Below are positions 6,942 to 14,920 of a stretch of 32,997 bases of DNA, in pieces; the stretch's first letter is position 1; each line of letters starts with the position of its first letter. The stretch comes from Patescibacteria group bacterium (GTDB lineage: Bacteria; Patescibacteriota; Gracilibacteria; UM-FILTER-43-11): contig JAJDCE010000144.1 of the NCBI GenBank assembly GCA_029260985.1, positions 1 through 32,997 on the forward strand. Reading direction: 5' to 3'. The position numbers were made by a program, and so were the translations under genes. Under the pieces are notes generated by a model. It had not been told where the DNA came from and did not search any database. It saw only the letters and a list, made by a program, of their open reading frames with translations.

Positions 6942-7014
6942 GTCATCCTGAAATTTATTCAGGATCCCAATTCTGATTATTTGACATAGGATTCTGAATT
7001 GAATTCAGAATGAC
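6942..7014 (+). repeat. 73-bp paired palindromic repeat, copy 1
   Basis: Two 26-bp hairpin palindromes in opposite orientation (6942-6967 and 6989-7014) with a 21-bp spacer, beginning GTCATCCTGAA and ending TTCAGAATGAC. It matches 7646-7718 at 71 of 73 positions by eye. It starts 16 bases after the preceding stop codon, so it may also shape the mRNA 3' end. Confidence 0.85.
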
Positions 7015-7031
7015 GGTTGGTATGAATTGGT

Positions 7032-7060
7032 TTGCCTTATCCAAGCGTATCTATTAATAT
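7032..7060 (+). promoter_or_regulatory. Promoter of the TPR lipoprotein gene
   Basis: TTGCCT (7032-7037) and TAATAT (7055-7060) are exactly 17 bp apart. The -10 ends 30 bases before the ATG. The promoter begins just after the 73-bp repeat. Confidence 0.55.
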
Positions 7061-7090
7061 AAACCTCCCTTAATTCAGTCACTTTTTACC

Positions 7091-7633
7091 ATGAAAACAA
7101 TCACTAGAATTCTATTAGTTTTAATAACAGCAGTTACCCTCAGTGCATGTCAGTCCAAATACAATGTGGATGTCGATATCACACCCGAAGAACGCCAGGG
7201 GGCAACACAAATGATTGATGAATCTAAACTTGAAATCAGTAACTACGATGGAGAAGAAGGCTCTATTCCTTTTCGACCCATTATTCGTTTAGCTGATGCA
7301 TACGAAACATTAGGAGAATACGGAAAAGCCATCAAAACTTATAAAAAATGGCTCGATAGTGGGCAACAAACGCGGGCTATGATCCATAACCTTGGCCGCT
7401 TATATGAAAAGGTGGGCGAAACAGAGCTCGCTGTAGCTAGATATCAAACTTTGATTAACGAGTACTTTGAAAATGGTTATTTATACGATATTACATGGGC
7501 TTATATAAAGGCGGGAGAACGGAAAAACGCCGAAAAATTCTTCAATCTCTGGCAGTTGAAATTCCAAAAAACCGATACTCAAACACAGCAGGCTATCAAA
7601 AAACTCCGTGAAGCTGAAAAAAACAATTCCTAA
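7091..7633 (+). CDS. TPR-containing lipoprotein
   Basis: A 180-residue lipoprotein. The signal peptide ends in a clear lipobox, LSAC, with Cys20 as the lipidation site. The body contains tetratricopeptide-like helical pairs (about 65-160): LADAYETLGEYGKAIKTYKK, then HNLGRLYEKVGETELAVARY, then a third, weaker unit ending in ERKNAEKFF. TPR lipoproteins usually act as scaffolds for protein complexes at the membrane surface; no partner can be named here. It has its own promoter and is bracketed by two nearly identical 73-bp repeats (6942 and 7646), so it is probably expressed alone. No Shine-Dalgarno site is seen before the ATG. Confidence 0.8.
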   Translation: MKTITRILLVLITAVTLSACQSKYNVDVDITPEERQGATQMIDESKLEISNYDGEEGSIPFRPIIRLADAYETLGEYGKAIKTYKKWLDSGQQTRAMIHNLGRLYEKVGETELAVARYQTLINEYFENGYLYDITWAYIKAGERKNAEKFFNLWQLKFQKTDTQTQQAIKKLREAEKNNS

Positions 7634-7645
7634 ATGTCTCTGCCC

Positions 7646-7718
7646 GTCATCCTGAAATTTATTCAGGATCCCAATTCTGATTATTTGACAAAGGATTCTG
7701 AATTAAATTCAGAATGAC
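7646..7718 (+). repeat. 73-bp paired palindromic repeat, copy 2
   Basis: Same design as 6942-7014 (arms 7646-7671 and 7693-7718). It starts 12 bases after the lipoprotein stop and ends just before the tig promoter. With the inverted copy at 9068-9140 it brackets tig. Confidence 0.85.
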
Positions 7719-7720
7719 AA

Positions 7721-7748
7721 TTAACCCATTGTCTTGTAGTCTTATGAT
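7721..7748 (+). promoter_or_regulatory. Promoter of tig
   Basis: TTAACC (7721-7726) and TATGAT (7743-7748) are 16 bp apart. The -10 ends 23 bases before the tig ATG, the same distance as in gpmI, the DUF6788-like gene and the Fic gene. Confidence 0.5.
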
Positions 7749-7771
7749 AATTTTCTAATTACCTAATCATT

Positions 7772-9061
7772 ATGGATGTAAAAGTCAAAAAGCTCCCCAA
7801 ATCAGAAGTCGAACTCACCATTACAGTGCCTTATGAAACTTATCGAAGGTGGGAAGAAAAAGCCTTTGAGGCTCTTGGCAAAGAAGTAAAAGTAGATGGT
7901 TTTAGACAAGGAAGTATCCCAGAGGATGTGATTCGGAAACATGTAAAACCAGAAGGAATTAAACAGGCAACACTTGATTTTGTTCTGCCTCAAACTTACT
8001 CAGCTGCAGTTAAAGAAAAGGAAGTCCAGGTTATTGACCAGCCTAAAATCGATATTGTGAAAGATGTCGAGAAAGAAGGAGATGATTTTGTTTACAAGGC
8101 CACAGCTCCGGTAATGCCAGAAATAACAGTCGGAAATTACTCAAAGATAAAAGTTAAAAAAGAGGAGGCTAAAGTTGAGAAAGAAAGCGTGGACAACACC
8201 ATCAAAATGATTATGGAGCGTCAGGCCGAATGGAAAGACGTTGACCGAAAAGTCGAGAATGGAGACCGCGCCGAAGTAGACTTTGAAGGATTCGACAAGG
8301 AAGGAAAACCACTCCCAAATACAGCCAGTAAAAATCACCCCGTTATCATTGGCAGCAAGTCCATGGTGCCAGGCTTTGAAGACGGTATAAAAGGGATGGC
8401 GAAGGACGAGGAAAAAGAAATTGAAGTGAGCTTTCCTAAAGATTACCATTCTGCCCCTATGCAGGGCAAAAAAGTGAAGTTCAAAATCAAATGCAACCGT
8501 GTTGAAGAGAAGGCTGAGCAGAAACTAGACGATGCCATGGTCGAAAAAATTACCGGCCAAAAGCAGTCTGTCGATGAATTTAAAAAGCTGGTTGAGAATG
8601 ATTTGAAAGTCGAAATAGAGCGAAAAAATCAGCAAGAACACGAGAATAAAGTGGTGATGGAAATCATCAAAATCACCAAGGCAGAACTACCCGAAGCCAT
8701 GATAGATCGTGAAGTTGAAGGGATGCTTGAGGAGCAAAAAGCCCGGGTGAAACAGCAAGGTTTAGAGTGGGATCAGTATTTGACACACATAAAGAAATCA
8801 GAAGAAGATTTCATGAAGGAGCATCGAAAAACGGCTGAAGACCGAATCCTGGCTCGCCTAGGTGTGCAGCATATTTTAAAAGATGCCAAAATCGAGACCA
8901 GCGATGAAGAGGTAAATGCCAAAATTGACGAAATGGCCGCCAACTATCCAGAAGACCAGAAAAAAATGGCCTTAGATCATTATAAAAACGATCAAAAAGC
9001 ATTCCAATACCTCAAAAACAATATTGCTGCCGACAAACTGTTCGCTATGCTCACCAAATAA
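7772..9061 (+). CDS. tig: Trigger factor, ribosome-bound chaperone
   Basis: A 429-residue protein, the usual trigger factor length. It binds the ribosome near the peptide exit tunnel and shields nascent chains; the central domain is an FKBP-type prolyl isomerase. The N-terminal ribosome-binding domain carries a GFRQGSIP loop (43-50), close to the family GFRxGKxP signature but with Ser for Lys. The FKBP-like domain spans about 160-245 (NGDRAEVDFEGF, MVPGFEDGIKGM, FPKDYH). A long helical chaperone domain follows to the end (VEGMLEEQKARVKQQG, and the terminal MALDHYKNDQKAFQYLK region). The usual partners clpP and clpX are not next to it here. It has its own promoter and is bracketed by inverted 73-bp repeats. 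Confidence 0.95.
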   Translation: MDVKVKKLPKSEVELTITVPYETYRRWEEKAFEALGKEVKVDGFRQGSIPEDVIRKHVKPEGIKQATLDFVLPQTYSAAVKEKEVQVIDQPKIDIVKDVEKEGDDFVYKATAPVMPEITVGNYSKIKVKKEEAKVEKESVDNTIKMIMERQAEWKDVDRKVENGDRAEVDFEGFDKEGKPLPNTASKNHPVIIGSKSMVPGFEDGIKGMAKDEEKEIEVSFPKDYHSAPMQGKKVKFKIKCNRVEEKAEQKLDDAMVEKITGQKQSVDEFKKLVENDLKVEIERKNQQEHENKVVMEIIKITKAELPEAMIDREVEGMLEEQKARVKQQGLEWDQYLTHIKKSEEDFMKEHRKTAEDRILARLGVQHILKDAKIETSDEEVNAKIDEMAANYPEDQKKMALDHYKNDQKAFQYLKNNIAADKLFAMLTK

Positions 9062-9067
9062 CCTATC

Positions 9068-9140
9068 GTCATTCTGGACTCGATTCAGAATCCTTTGTCA
9101 AATAATCAGAATTGGGATCCTGAATAAATTTCAGGATGAC
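9068..9140 (-). repeat. 73-bp paired palindromic repeat, copy 3 (inverted)
   Basis: The reverse complement of this segment matches 7646-7718 at about 69 of 73 positions. It lies between the convergent tig and rel genes, six bases after the tig stop and nine before the rel stop. It could serve as a two-way transcription end, although neither side has a proper T-run. Confidence 0.85.
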
Positions 9141-9149
9141 TGTTGGTTG

Positions 9150-11327
9150 TTAATCAATTTCCTTCACCGAAAACACCCCATCTACATTCTCCAGATCTTG
9201 CAGTAAATTAGACAGAGTTTCAAAGCTGTCCAGGCTGGCGGTGATGATGAAATGGCCTTGATCAGAACCCGCTTCACGGACATTATCGATATCAAGAATC
9301 GGAAGCTGATGTTGAACAAATACATCCGCGACATCTCTTAAAAGCCCCAGACGAGAACGACGTTCCACCCGGAGCTTAACTGTGTATTTAGGGATTTTTT
9401 TAGTACTCCAGCTTGTTTTAATCAATCGAGTATCATCCAAGCCCTTTAGCATTTTACAGGTTTGTTTATGAATCGTAACGCCACGCCCTCTTGTAATATA
9501 TCCCACAATAGAGTTGTCCGGCGTCGGAGAGCAGCAAGAGGCGATCAGGGTCTGATGACCTTTTTCTCCCGTTATTAAAATCTCCGGTTTTTTTTCTTCA
9601 AAATTAACCCCTTCAGACAATACTTCTTTCGAGATTTCCTTCTTCGTAAGCTCTTTAAGTATCGCATGAATAGACGGCACTTTTTTAAGAACATCATGCG
9701 AATTCAAGGAGCCATTGCCAATGCGTTCAACCAAATTTTCACGCTTCCGAATAGACAGTCGCTCACCAGAGTAAACTTTAAAAATAGTCAAATTTGGATC
9801 CAGCGGAGACTGATTAAGCTGTTTTAATTTCTTATTAATGTGCTCCTTGCCAATTTTTATAATTTTATCCCGGTCTTGAGTATTAAACCACTGTTTTATC
9901 CTCGATTTCGCACTTGAGGTAGCGATATATGAAAGCCAATAGCGGTTAGGCTGTTCCGTATTGCCAGTGATGATTTCCACCACCTGGCTGTTTTTCAGCT
10001 TGTAGTCCAATGGCACAATCCGCCCATTTACCTTAGCTCCCCTGCAACGATGCCCCACATCAGTATGAATACCATAGGCAAAATCAACCGGAGTAGCTCC
10101 GTAAGGCAGATCAAGTACATCCCCTTTTGGAGTCATAATAAAGATCCGATCATGAAAAATATCCACACTGAGCGACTCAATAAACTCAGAATTACTTTTT
10201 AAATTTTCATGCAGCTCCACCAAACTTTGTACCCACTGTAAGCGTTGTTCAGAGGCCGTAGCTGACTTTTCAGCTTCTTTGTAGTGCCAATGAGCCGCAA
10301 TACCGTATTCAGCAATTTCATTCATATTTTTAGTCCGAATCTGAAGCTCAATGGGTTGATTATGAAGCTTGGGACAAAGTCCAATCAGTGTCGTGTGGAG
10401 GCTCTGGTAGCCATTGGTTTTTTCAACCGCAATATAATCCTTAAATCGCCTGGAAAGAGGCGTCCAGTGCTTATGCACAAGCCCCAGAACCTGATAGCAT
10501 TCAGCCTCAGATTCTACAATGATCCGGAGAGCAAAAATATCATAGATTTCTGACACATAATTTTTATCTTTTTTCCTCAATTTCTTAAAGATGCTGTATG
10601 GATTTTTAAGCCTACCTTCAATAACTGCTTTTATCCCCGATTTTTTAAGAACTTTCTGCAAAATTTGCTTACTATTTTTAACCGTACTGTTCTGCAGTCC
10701 GATCATTTCATTCAGCTCCTTGGAAAGCCGCTCATAATCCTTTGGGTGAAGGTGTTTAAAGCAGAGCTCATCCAGCTCATTTTTAATCTTATAAATACCT
10801 AAACGGGCTGCAATGGGCGAATAAATGCTCAGTGTTTCTTCGGCTATTCTTTTGATCTTATCTTTCCGATCCAGATAGCCAAGCGTTCGCATGTTGTGCA
10901 GTCGATCCGCCAGTTTAACCAGAATCACCCGAATGTCCTTCGCCATCGCCAAAAACATCTTTCTTAAATTCTCAATTTGCCGCTCACGGCCCCGATAGTG
11001 AACTTTACTCAGTTTCTGCAGCCCTTTGAGCAGAGGAATCACATCTTCTCCAAACTCTTTTTTAATTTCATCAATTCCGACAGATGTATCTTCCAGCACA
11101 TCATGAAGCAAACCGGCGATAAGTGAATCCTCATCGGGTTTTAATTCCACCAGAATATCTGCAACAGCCAGGGGGTGACAAATATAAGGCTTACCGGAAC
11201 ATCTCATCTGACCCTCATGGGCTTTGCCAGCAAAATCATAAGCATGTTTTAGTCGCTTTTCATCCAAATCAGGCAAATATTTTTTTGCCCTTTTGATAAC
11301 CCCGTCGATGGTGAGTTCCTTTTCCAT
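9150..11327 (-). CDS. rel: Bifunctional (p)ppGpp synthetase/hydrolase, RelA/SpoT family
   Basis: A 725-residue stringent-response enzyme that makes and degrades (p)ppGpp. The HD hydrolase domain looks intact: H51 in HPLAVA, H75-D76 in LLHDVLEDT, and D141 in LADRLHNMRT. The synthetase domain (about 230-370) has YSIFKKL, DIFALRII, RFKDYIA, NGYQSLHT and ELQIRT. A TGS domain follows (about 405-460), then a Cys-containing zinc-finger-like region (SCCSPTPDNSIVGYITRGRG, with HKQTC) and a C-terminal ACT domain (about 648-725). This is the full long-Rel architecture, so a dual enzyme is expected. It is transcribed towards tig, with a repeat between the stop codons. A possible promoter lies at 11367-11395. 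Confidence 0.95.
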   Translation of the reverse strand: MEKELTIDGVIKRAKKYLPDLDEKRLKHAYDFAGKAHEGQMRCSGKPYICHPLAVADILVELKPDEDSLIAGLLHDVLEDTSVGIDEIKKEFGEDVIPLLKGLQKLSKVHYRGRERQIENLRKMFLAMAKDIRVILVKLADRLHNMRTLGYLDRKDKIKRIAEETLSIYSPIAARLGIYKIKNELDELCFKHLHPKDYERLSKELNEMIGLQNSTVKNSKQILQKVLKKSGIKAVIEGRLKNPYSIFKKLRKKDKNYVSEIYDIFALRIIVESEAECYQVLGLVHKHWTPLSRRFKDYIAVEKTNGYQSLHTTLIGLCPKLHNQPIELQIRTKNMNEIAEYGIAAHWHYKEAEKSATASEQRLQWVQSLVELHENLKSNSEFIESLSVDIFHDRIFIMTPKGDVLDLPYGATPVDFAYGIHTDVGHRCRGAKVNGRIVPLDYKLKNSQVVEIITGNTEQPNRYWLSYIATSSAKSRIKQWFNTQDRDKIIKIGKEHINKKLKQLNQSPLDPNLTIFKVYSGERLSIRKRENLVERIGNGSLNSHDVLKKVPSIHAILKELTKKEISKEVLSEGVNFEEKKPEILITGEKGHQTLIASCCSPTPDNSIVGYITRGRGVTIHKQTCKMLKGLDDTRLIKTSWSTKKIPKYTVKLRVERRSRLGLLRDVADVFVQHQLPILDIDNVREAGSDQGHFIITASLDSFETLSNLLQDLENVDGVFSVKEID

Positions 11328-11366
11328 AAAAGAGAGGCAAATTGGCTTTAGGAGGTAGATTTTTAT

Positions 11367-11395
11367 ATCTTAGCACTTTTTACTATCTTAGGCAA
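11367..11395 (-). promoter_or_regulatory. Possible promoter of rel
   Basis: On the minus strand TTGCCT (11395-11390) and TAAGAT (11372-11367) are 17 bp apart. The -10 ends 39 bases before the rel ATG. The -35 is the same hexamer as at the TPR lipoprotein promoter. Confidence 0.35.
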
Positions 11396-11417
11396 ATTCT
11401 TCTTTCCCCCCTCTATT

Positions 11418-11494
11418 GTCATTCCGACCTTGCTGGAGGAATCTCTATCCATTTATCTTATTTTAAGGGATTCCTCGACTGCGCTCGGAATGAC
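11418..11494. repeat. 77-bp paired palindromic repeat, GTCATTCCGA type
   Basis: Arms at 11418-11443 (starting GTCATTCCGA) and 11468-11494 (ending TCGGAATGAC) lie in opposite orientation around a 24-bp AT-rich centre. It has the same layout and outer GTCAT/ATGAC ends as the 73-bp repeats but a different stem. It lies between the divergent rel and gpmI genes. Confidence 0.8.
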
Positions 11495-11524
11495 AAATGG
11501 GTTTCGCCATCGTATACAAACCCA

Positions 11525-11530
11525 TATAAT
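11525..11530 (+). promoter_or_regulatory. -10 box of gpmI
   Basis: A perfect TATAAT, 23 bases before ATG 11554. No convincing -35 is seen. The predicted leader is only about 17 bases and has no Shine-Dalgarno motif. Confidence 0.55.
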
Positions 11531-11553
11531 AAGTGCAAGTTAACCCCCACCTC

Positions 11554-13101
11554 ATGGAGCGAAAAGTATTACTCGTAGTCTTGGATGGATTTGGTGAAGG
11601 TCCTGCTGGTCCTGGCAATGCCATTTCACAAGCTAAAATGCCCCATTTTGAAAAGTTTCGCAGCGACTATCCCCACAGTATTTTACAATGCACGGGCGAA
11701 GCCGTCGGTCTTATTGAGGGGGCCATGGGCGGATCCGAAGTAGGGCATTTTACGATGGGGGCCGGCCGCATAGTTCCTCAGTTTTTACTAGCGATCAACC
11801 GAGCCATTGAAGATGGTTCTTTTTATGAAAATGAAGCACTTTCAAACGCTTATCATTACGTCAAAAAAAGCGGCCCGTCCGAATCGGACAAAGGTCAGGC
11901 GGGGAAAAAGTTACACCTCATGGGCATGATTTCCGATGAAGGAGTTCACTCCCATATCGACCATCTTTTTGCCCTTTTAAAATGGGCTAAAAAAGAAGGC
12001 TTAAAAGATGTATATGTCCACTGCATTGCCGATGGAAGAGATGTCGCCGAACGATCAGTAAAAGATTTTCTCAAAAAAGTTCAGGATAAAATCGATGAAA
12101 TCGGAGTCGGAAAAATTGCTTCGTTGGTTGGTCGGTATTTTTCTATGGATCGTGACCGCAATTTCGATCGAACCGCTCAGGGTTACCACCTGCTCACTCA
12201 GGGGAAAGGAGAAGAATTTGATGATATGTACAAAGCTGTCGATCATTTTTATGAAAAAGATAAGGACCTCACCGACTACTATTTACCCCCCATTTTGCTG
12301 GATAAAAATGGACTGGTTGAAACCCATGACGCTCTCATTTTCTTTAATTACCGAACCGACCGCACCCGGCAACTCACAGACGCTTTCACAGATCCGGATT
12401 TTAAAGAATTTCCTAAAGTCGTTGGCGATATTCATTTCGTCTGCATGGGGCCATATTCCGAAATCGCTCCGGTAGCTTTCACCGTACCAGCGATCGAAAA
12501 TAATTTGGCCAATGTACTCTCCAAAAACGCCGTCCATCAACTCCGAGTCGCTGAAACCGAAAAATACGCCCATGTGACCTTCTTTTTCAACTCCCAAATC
12601 GAACATCACGTGCCACTCGAGGATCGCATCCTCGTCCACTCCCCAAAAGTGCCCAGTTACGACCAAAAGCCCGAAATGTCAGGCTCTAAAGTGACTGAAA
12701 AAGTGCTATTAGCCATCCACGATTCCCATCACCAAGTCATCATCGTTAATTATGCCAATGGTGATTTAGTGGGCCATTCCGGCAGTTTAAAAGGCGCCAT
12801 AAAAGCTGTTGAGCACTTGGATGAATATCTGGGAAAGTTACATGATCAATGCCAAAAATACGGCTACACCATGCTCATCACCGCCGATCACGGTAATTGC
12901 GATGATATGATTTATCCAGACGGCTCTCAAAAACCAGCCCATTCCATGAATCCTGTCGGTTTTATGGCTATCGGGCCCAAAAATAAAATCCACCAAGTCC
13001 ACGACGGCGGCCTCCAGGACATTGCTCCCACCATTCTCAAGCTTATCGGCATCGAAAAACCCTCCGAAATGACAGGCGAATGTTTGATTGACGACCTCTA
13101 G
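11554..13101 (+). CDS. gpmI: 2,3-bisphosphoglycerate-independent phosphoglycerate mutase
   Basis: A 515-residue glycolytic enzyme that interconverts 3- and 2-phosphoglycerate through a phosphoserine intermediate with two Mn ions. ATG 11554 (MERKVLLVVLDGFG) is chosen over the GTG at 11533 because the family begins close to this metal-binding motif and the -10 box sits 23 bases before it. Visible signatures: D11; catalytic S61 in GGSEVGHFTMGAGR; GVHSHIDHLFAL; HCIADGRDV; GRYFSMDRDRNFDR; FFNYRTDRTRQ; ANGDLVGHSG; TADHGNCDDM; and PAHSMNPVGF. Length and motif order are normal for the alkaline-phosphatase superfamily member. It appears to be transcribed alone, with a nested palindrome after its stop. 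Confidence 0.95.
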   Translation: MERKVLLVVLDGFGEGPAGPGNAISQAKMPHFEKFRSDYPHSILQCTGEAVGLIEGAMGGSEVGHFTMGAGRIVPQFLLAINRAIEDGSFYENEALSNAYHYVKKSGPSESDKGQAGKKLHLMGMISDEGVHSHIDHLFALLKWAKKEGLKDVYVHCIADGRDVAERSVKDFLKKVQDKIDEIGVGKIASLVGRYFSMDRDRNFDRTAQGYHLLTQGKGEEFDDMYKAVDHFYEKDKDLTDYYLPPILLDKNGLVETHDALIFFNYRTDRTRQLTDAFTDPDFKEFPKVVGDIHFVCMGPYSEIAPVAFTVPAIENNLANVLSKNAVHQLRVAETEKYAHVTFFFNSQIEHHVPLEDRILVHSPKVPSYDQKPEMSGSKVTEKVLLAIHDSHHQVIIVNYANGDLVGHSGSLKGAIKAVEHLDEYLGKLHDQCQKYGYTMLITADHGNCDDMIYPDGSQKPAHSMNPVGFMAIGPKNKIHQVHDGGLQDIAPTILKLIGIEKPSEMTGECLIDDL

Positions 13102-13123
13102 CCAAACTTGCCCCACCCCCACC

Positions 13124-13173
13124 GTCATCCTGAATCATGTGCCGAGCCCTGATCCGGTATTGTTTCAGGATCC
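13124..13173. repeat. Nested palindrome: a GCCGA-type hairpin inside a GTCATCCTGAA-type one
   Basis: The outer arms GTCATCCTGAA (13124-13134) and TTCAGGATCC (13164-13173) are those of the 73-bp repeat left half. Instead of the usual short loop there is a 25-bp segment (13136-13160) related to the palindrome at 837-860. It follows the gpmI stop by 22 bases. Confidence 0.6.
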
Positions 13174-13195
13174 TATAAGCATTGGATGAGGTTGT

Positions 13196-13224
13196 TTGAC
13201 GTAGAAAGGATAAAGTGTTAAAAT
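13196..13224 (+). promoter_or_regulatory. Strong sigma70-type promoter of the DUF6788-like gene
   Basis: TTGACG (13196-13201), a 17-bp spacer and TAAAAT (13219-13224) preceded by TGT, an extended -10. The -10 ends 23 bases before the ATG. This is the best promoter in the window. Confidence 0.75.
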
Positions 13225-13247
13225 AACCACCTTTTAGTCAAATTCAT

Positions 13248-13697
13248 ATGTCAGAAAAACCGTCAGAACTATCGCAAGCCTCTACCGAAGACAAACTCAT
13301 TCAAAAGCTACGGCAGATTGAAACTGAACGGCAGGCGATCATTGAGCATATGCTAGCCACCCGCAATCTTGTTCGCGGCAGTCTCTATGAGAGCGCTCGC
13401 AAATGCGGAAAACCTGCCTGCAGCTGCGCAAGTGGCGATCCTGACGATTTGCATCAGTCGAAGCACCTTGCCGTTTCCATCAACGGCAAGTCGAAGAAAA
13501 TACCGTTCAGTCCCGACGAGGAAGAAACCGTCACCAGGGGCATCACCGCCTATGGCGTTTGGCGGGAGTCCCTCGCGGAGCTTGAAGCGCTAAACCTTCA
13601 GTCACGCACTCTGCTACGCATGATTCGCAATGCTCGCTTAGATTCTCGAACTCCGCCAGCCCAAAAAACAGGTCGAAAACCCAAGAAAAAGAAATAA
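13248..13697 (+). CDS. Small Cys-motif protein, DUF6788-like
   Basis: A 149-residue cytoplasmic protein of unknown function. An N-terminal helix (about 15-40) is followed by the LVRGSLYESARKCGKPACSC segment (about 42-61) with three closely spaced Cys residues, then by a short beta section (HLAVSINGKSKKIPFSPDEE). That pattern resembles what I remember of the DUF6788 family, small proteins with a possible metal-binding Cys cluster. A helix and a very basic tail (KTGRKPKKKK) end it, suggesting nucleic-acid contact. It is visibly richer in G and C than its neighbours and so may be acquired. It has a strong promoter and ends only three bases from the stop of the convergent Fic gene, with no terminator between them. 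Assignment is from memory and moderate. Confidence 0.6.
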   Translation: MSEKPSELSQASTEDKLIQKLRQIETERQAIIEHMLATRNLVRGSLYESARKCGKPACSCASGDPDDLHQSKHLAVSINGKSKKIPFSPDEEETVTRGITAYGVWRESLAELEALNLQSRTLLRMIRNARLDSRTPPAQKTGRKPKKKK

Positions 13698-13700
13698 TAG

Positions 13701-14897
13701 TCACCTATCCAACTCCCCCACACTAATCCCATACTCAAAAAACAACTTCAGCAATTTCTCCATCACCTCCTGCAGCCCATCCATCCGGTGGATGAAATAA
13801 CGGCCATCCTGATGAGCCAAAATGCCTTTGTCTCTCAGGTCTTTTAAGATCATTTGGCTAACCCCCAGGGTGTAACCTCTTTTTTTCATGTCAGCCACAA
13901 AATCACCATGAGTAAACAGACCTTCCAGGCTTACAATTGATCTGAGAGCAGCTTTATAGTCCGGTCGCTTCGTTTCTTTAACCGTTAGCTCCGTAAATTG
14001 GCGAAAGTTATCCGTAAATTGCTTCAGAATTAAATCACTGGTGTAGCTGAACATCGCATGACCCGAAAGTAAATATCCCCGCAAGGCAAAATTCACAAAC
14101 GGAGTCACCTCCTTTTTTCTTAACCCATGGAGCAGAAAAAAATGAGAATCATCCTTTTTAATGTCATAGTAGGCAGCCAAAGATAGTGTCCGCTCTGCCC
14201 CATAGCCGTAATGGTGGAGAAGCATCGACTCCAGCAGCCTCACAACTCGCTTATTCCCGTTCTGGAAAGGATGGATAGTATAAAAAAGCACATGAAATTC
14301 CAGAATGTCTTTAAGTCCAATTTGTTTACGATTACTAAATTCCTTAAGCAGAAGCTTTAAAAACTCCATTATTCTTTTGTGGTCGGGAGGGGTGATAGGC
14401 CTTATTTTACCAATCTTAGTGCTATTTGATTGCCGAAGGCTGCCCGAGTGATATTTAGAAACACCAACGGTTTTCGTGTAGCGATCCAGGCCGATCGTCA
14501 GATCATAATGGAGCTTTTTAATAAATCCGACTGTAATATCTTTAAAACCGAAAGGGCTAATATTATTTTCCACACTCTCAATATTTTCAAATTCAAGACG
14601 TTCATATTTTTGGCGGTCGGTGAGCACTTCATCATCCTGGTATTTTTTGAGCCTGGCTTCCGTTTCAGGAGTAAGGAAAACAGACTCAGCTTCCTTTTCA
14701 GTAAGTTCAGAATACTCAGCCGTTGAAATCGCATACGTTTCCTCGAAGACAGCCTTGGAAATAGCCAAGGCTTTAAGGGAAGACAGCTTGTCAGGAAGTG
14801 AGGCAAAAATAGCACTGGCCTGCTGAATGACAGCATCCGGATAGATTGCTCCAGATGAAGGTTTAAATCCCAATGCTTCATAAATATTTTTTGCCAT
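13701..14897 (-). CDS. Fic/DOC family protein with C-terminal winged helix
   Basis: A 398-residue protein of the Fic family, enzymes that usually transfer AMP (or another nucleotide or phosphate group) to a target hydroxyl. The core motif is at 209-220, HPFQNGNKRVVR. The catalytic His is present, but the acidic residue that normally binds Mg at position five is Asn, and GNGR is GNKR, a Lys also known from Doc. An upstream region (45-65) may hold a regulatory helix, but no clean S/TxxxEG inhibitory motif is visible. The last 80 residues look like a winged helix (GYTLGVSQMILKDLRDKGIL), as in many Fic proteins that bind DNA. It ends in TGA, which supports the standard genetic code. A -10 box lies 23 bases upstream. 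No antitoxin gene is adjacent. Confidence 0.85.
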   Translation of the reverse strand: MAKNIYEALGFKPSSGAIYPDAVIQQASAIFASLPDKLSSLKALAISKAVFEETYAISTAEYSELTEKEAESVFLTPETEARLKKYQDDEVLTDRQKYERLEFENIESVENNISPFGFKDITVGFIKKLHYDLTIGLDRYTKTVGVSKYHSGSLRQSNSTKIGKIRPITPPDHKRIMEFLKLLLKEFSNRKQIGLKDILEFHVLFYTIHPFQNGNKRVVRLLESMLLHHYGYGAERTLSLAAYYDIKKDDSHFFLLHGLRKKEVTPFVNFALRGYLLSGHAMFSYTSDLILKQFTDNFRQFTELTVKETKRPDYKAALRSIVSLEGLFTHGDFVADMKKRGYTLGVSQMILKDLRDKGILAHQDGRYFIHRMDGLQEVMEKLLKLFFEYGISVGELDR

Positions 14898-14920
14898 AAA
14901 TTAATCACAAAATCATCATA

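Noticed and set aside
9068..9140. A standard Rho-independent terminator between tig and rel
   Set aside because: Stable hairpins are present, but no T-run follows on either strand, and the same unit occurs in other settings as a dispersed repeat.
11342..11578. A 78-codon frame on the plus strand between rel and gpmI
   Set aside because: It reads through the palindromic repeat at 11418-11494, giving the well-known spurious CHSDLAGG...FLDCARND translation, and runs out of frame into gpmI.
13701..14897. Recoding of TGA as glycine (code 25, as in Gracilibacteria)
   Set aside because: The Fic gene ends naturally at TGA three bases from the convergent gene, glycine is coded by GGN throughout, and no conserved domain is interrupted by TGA.
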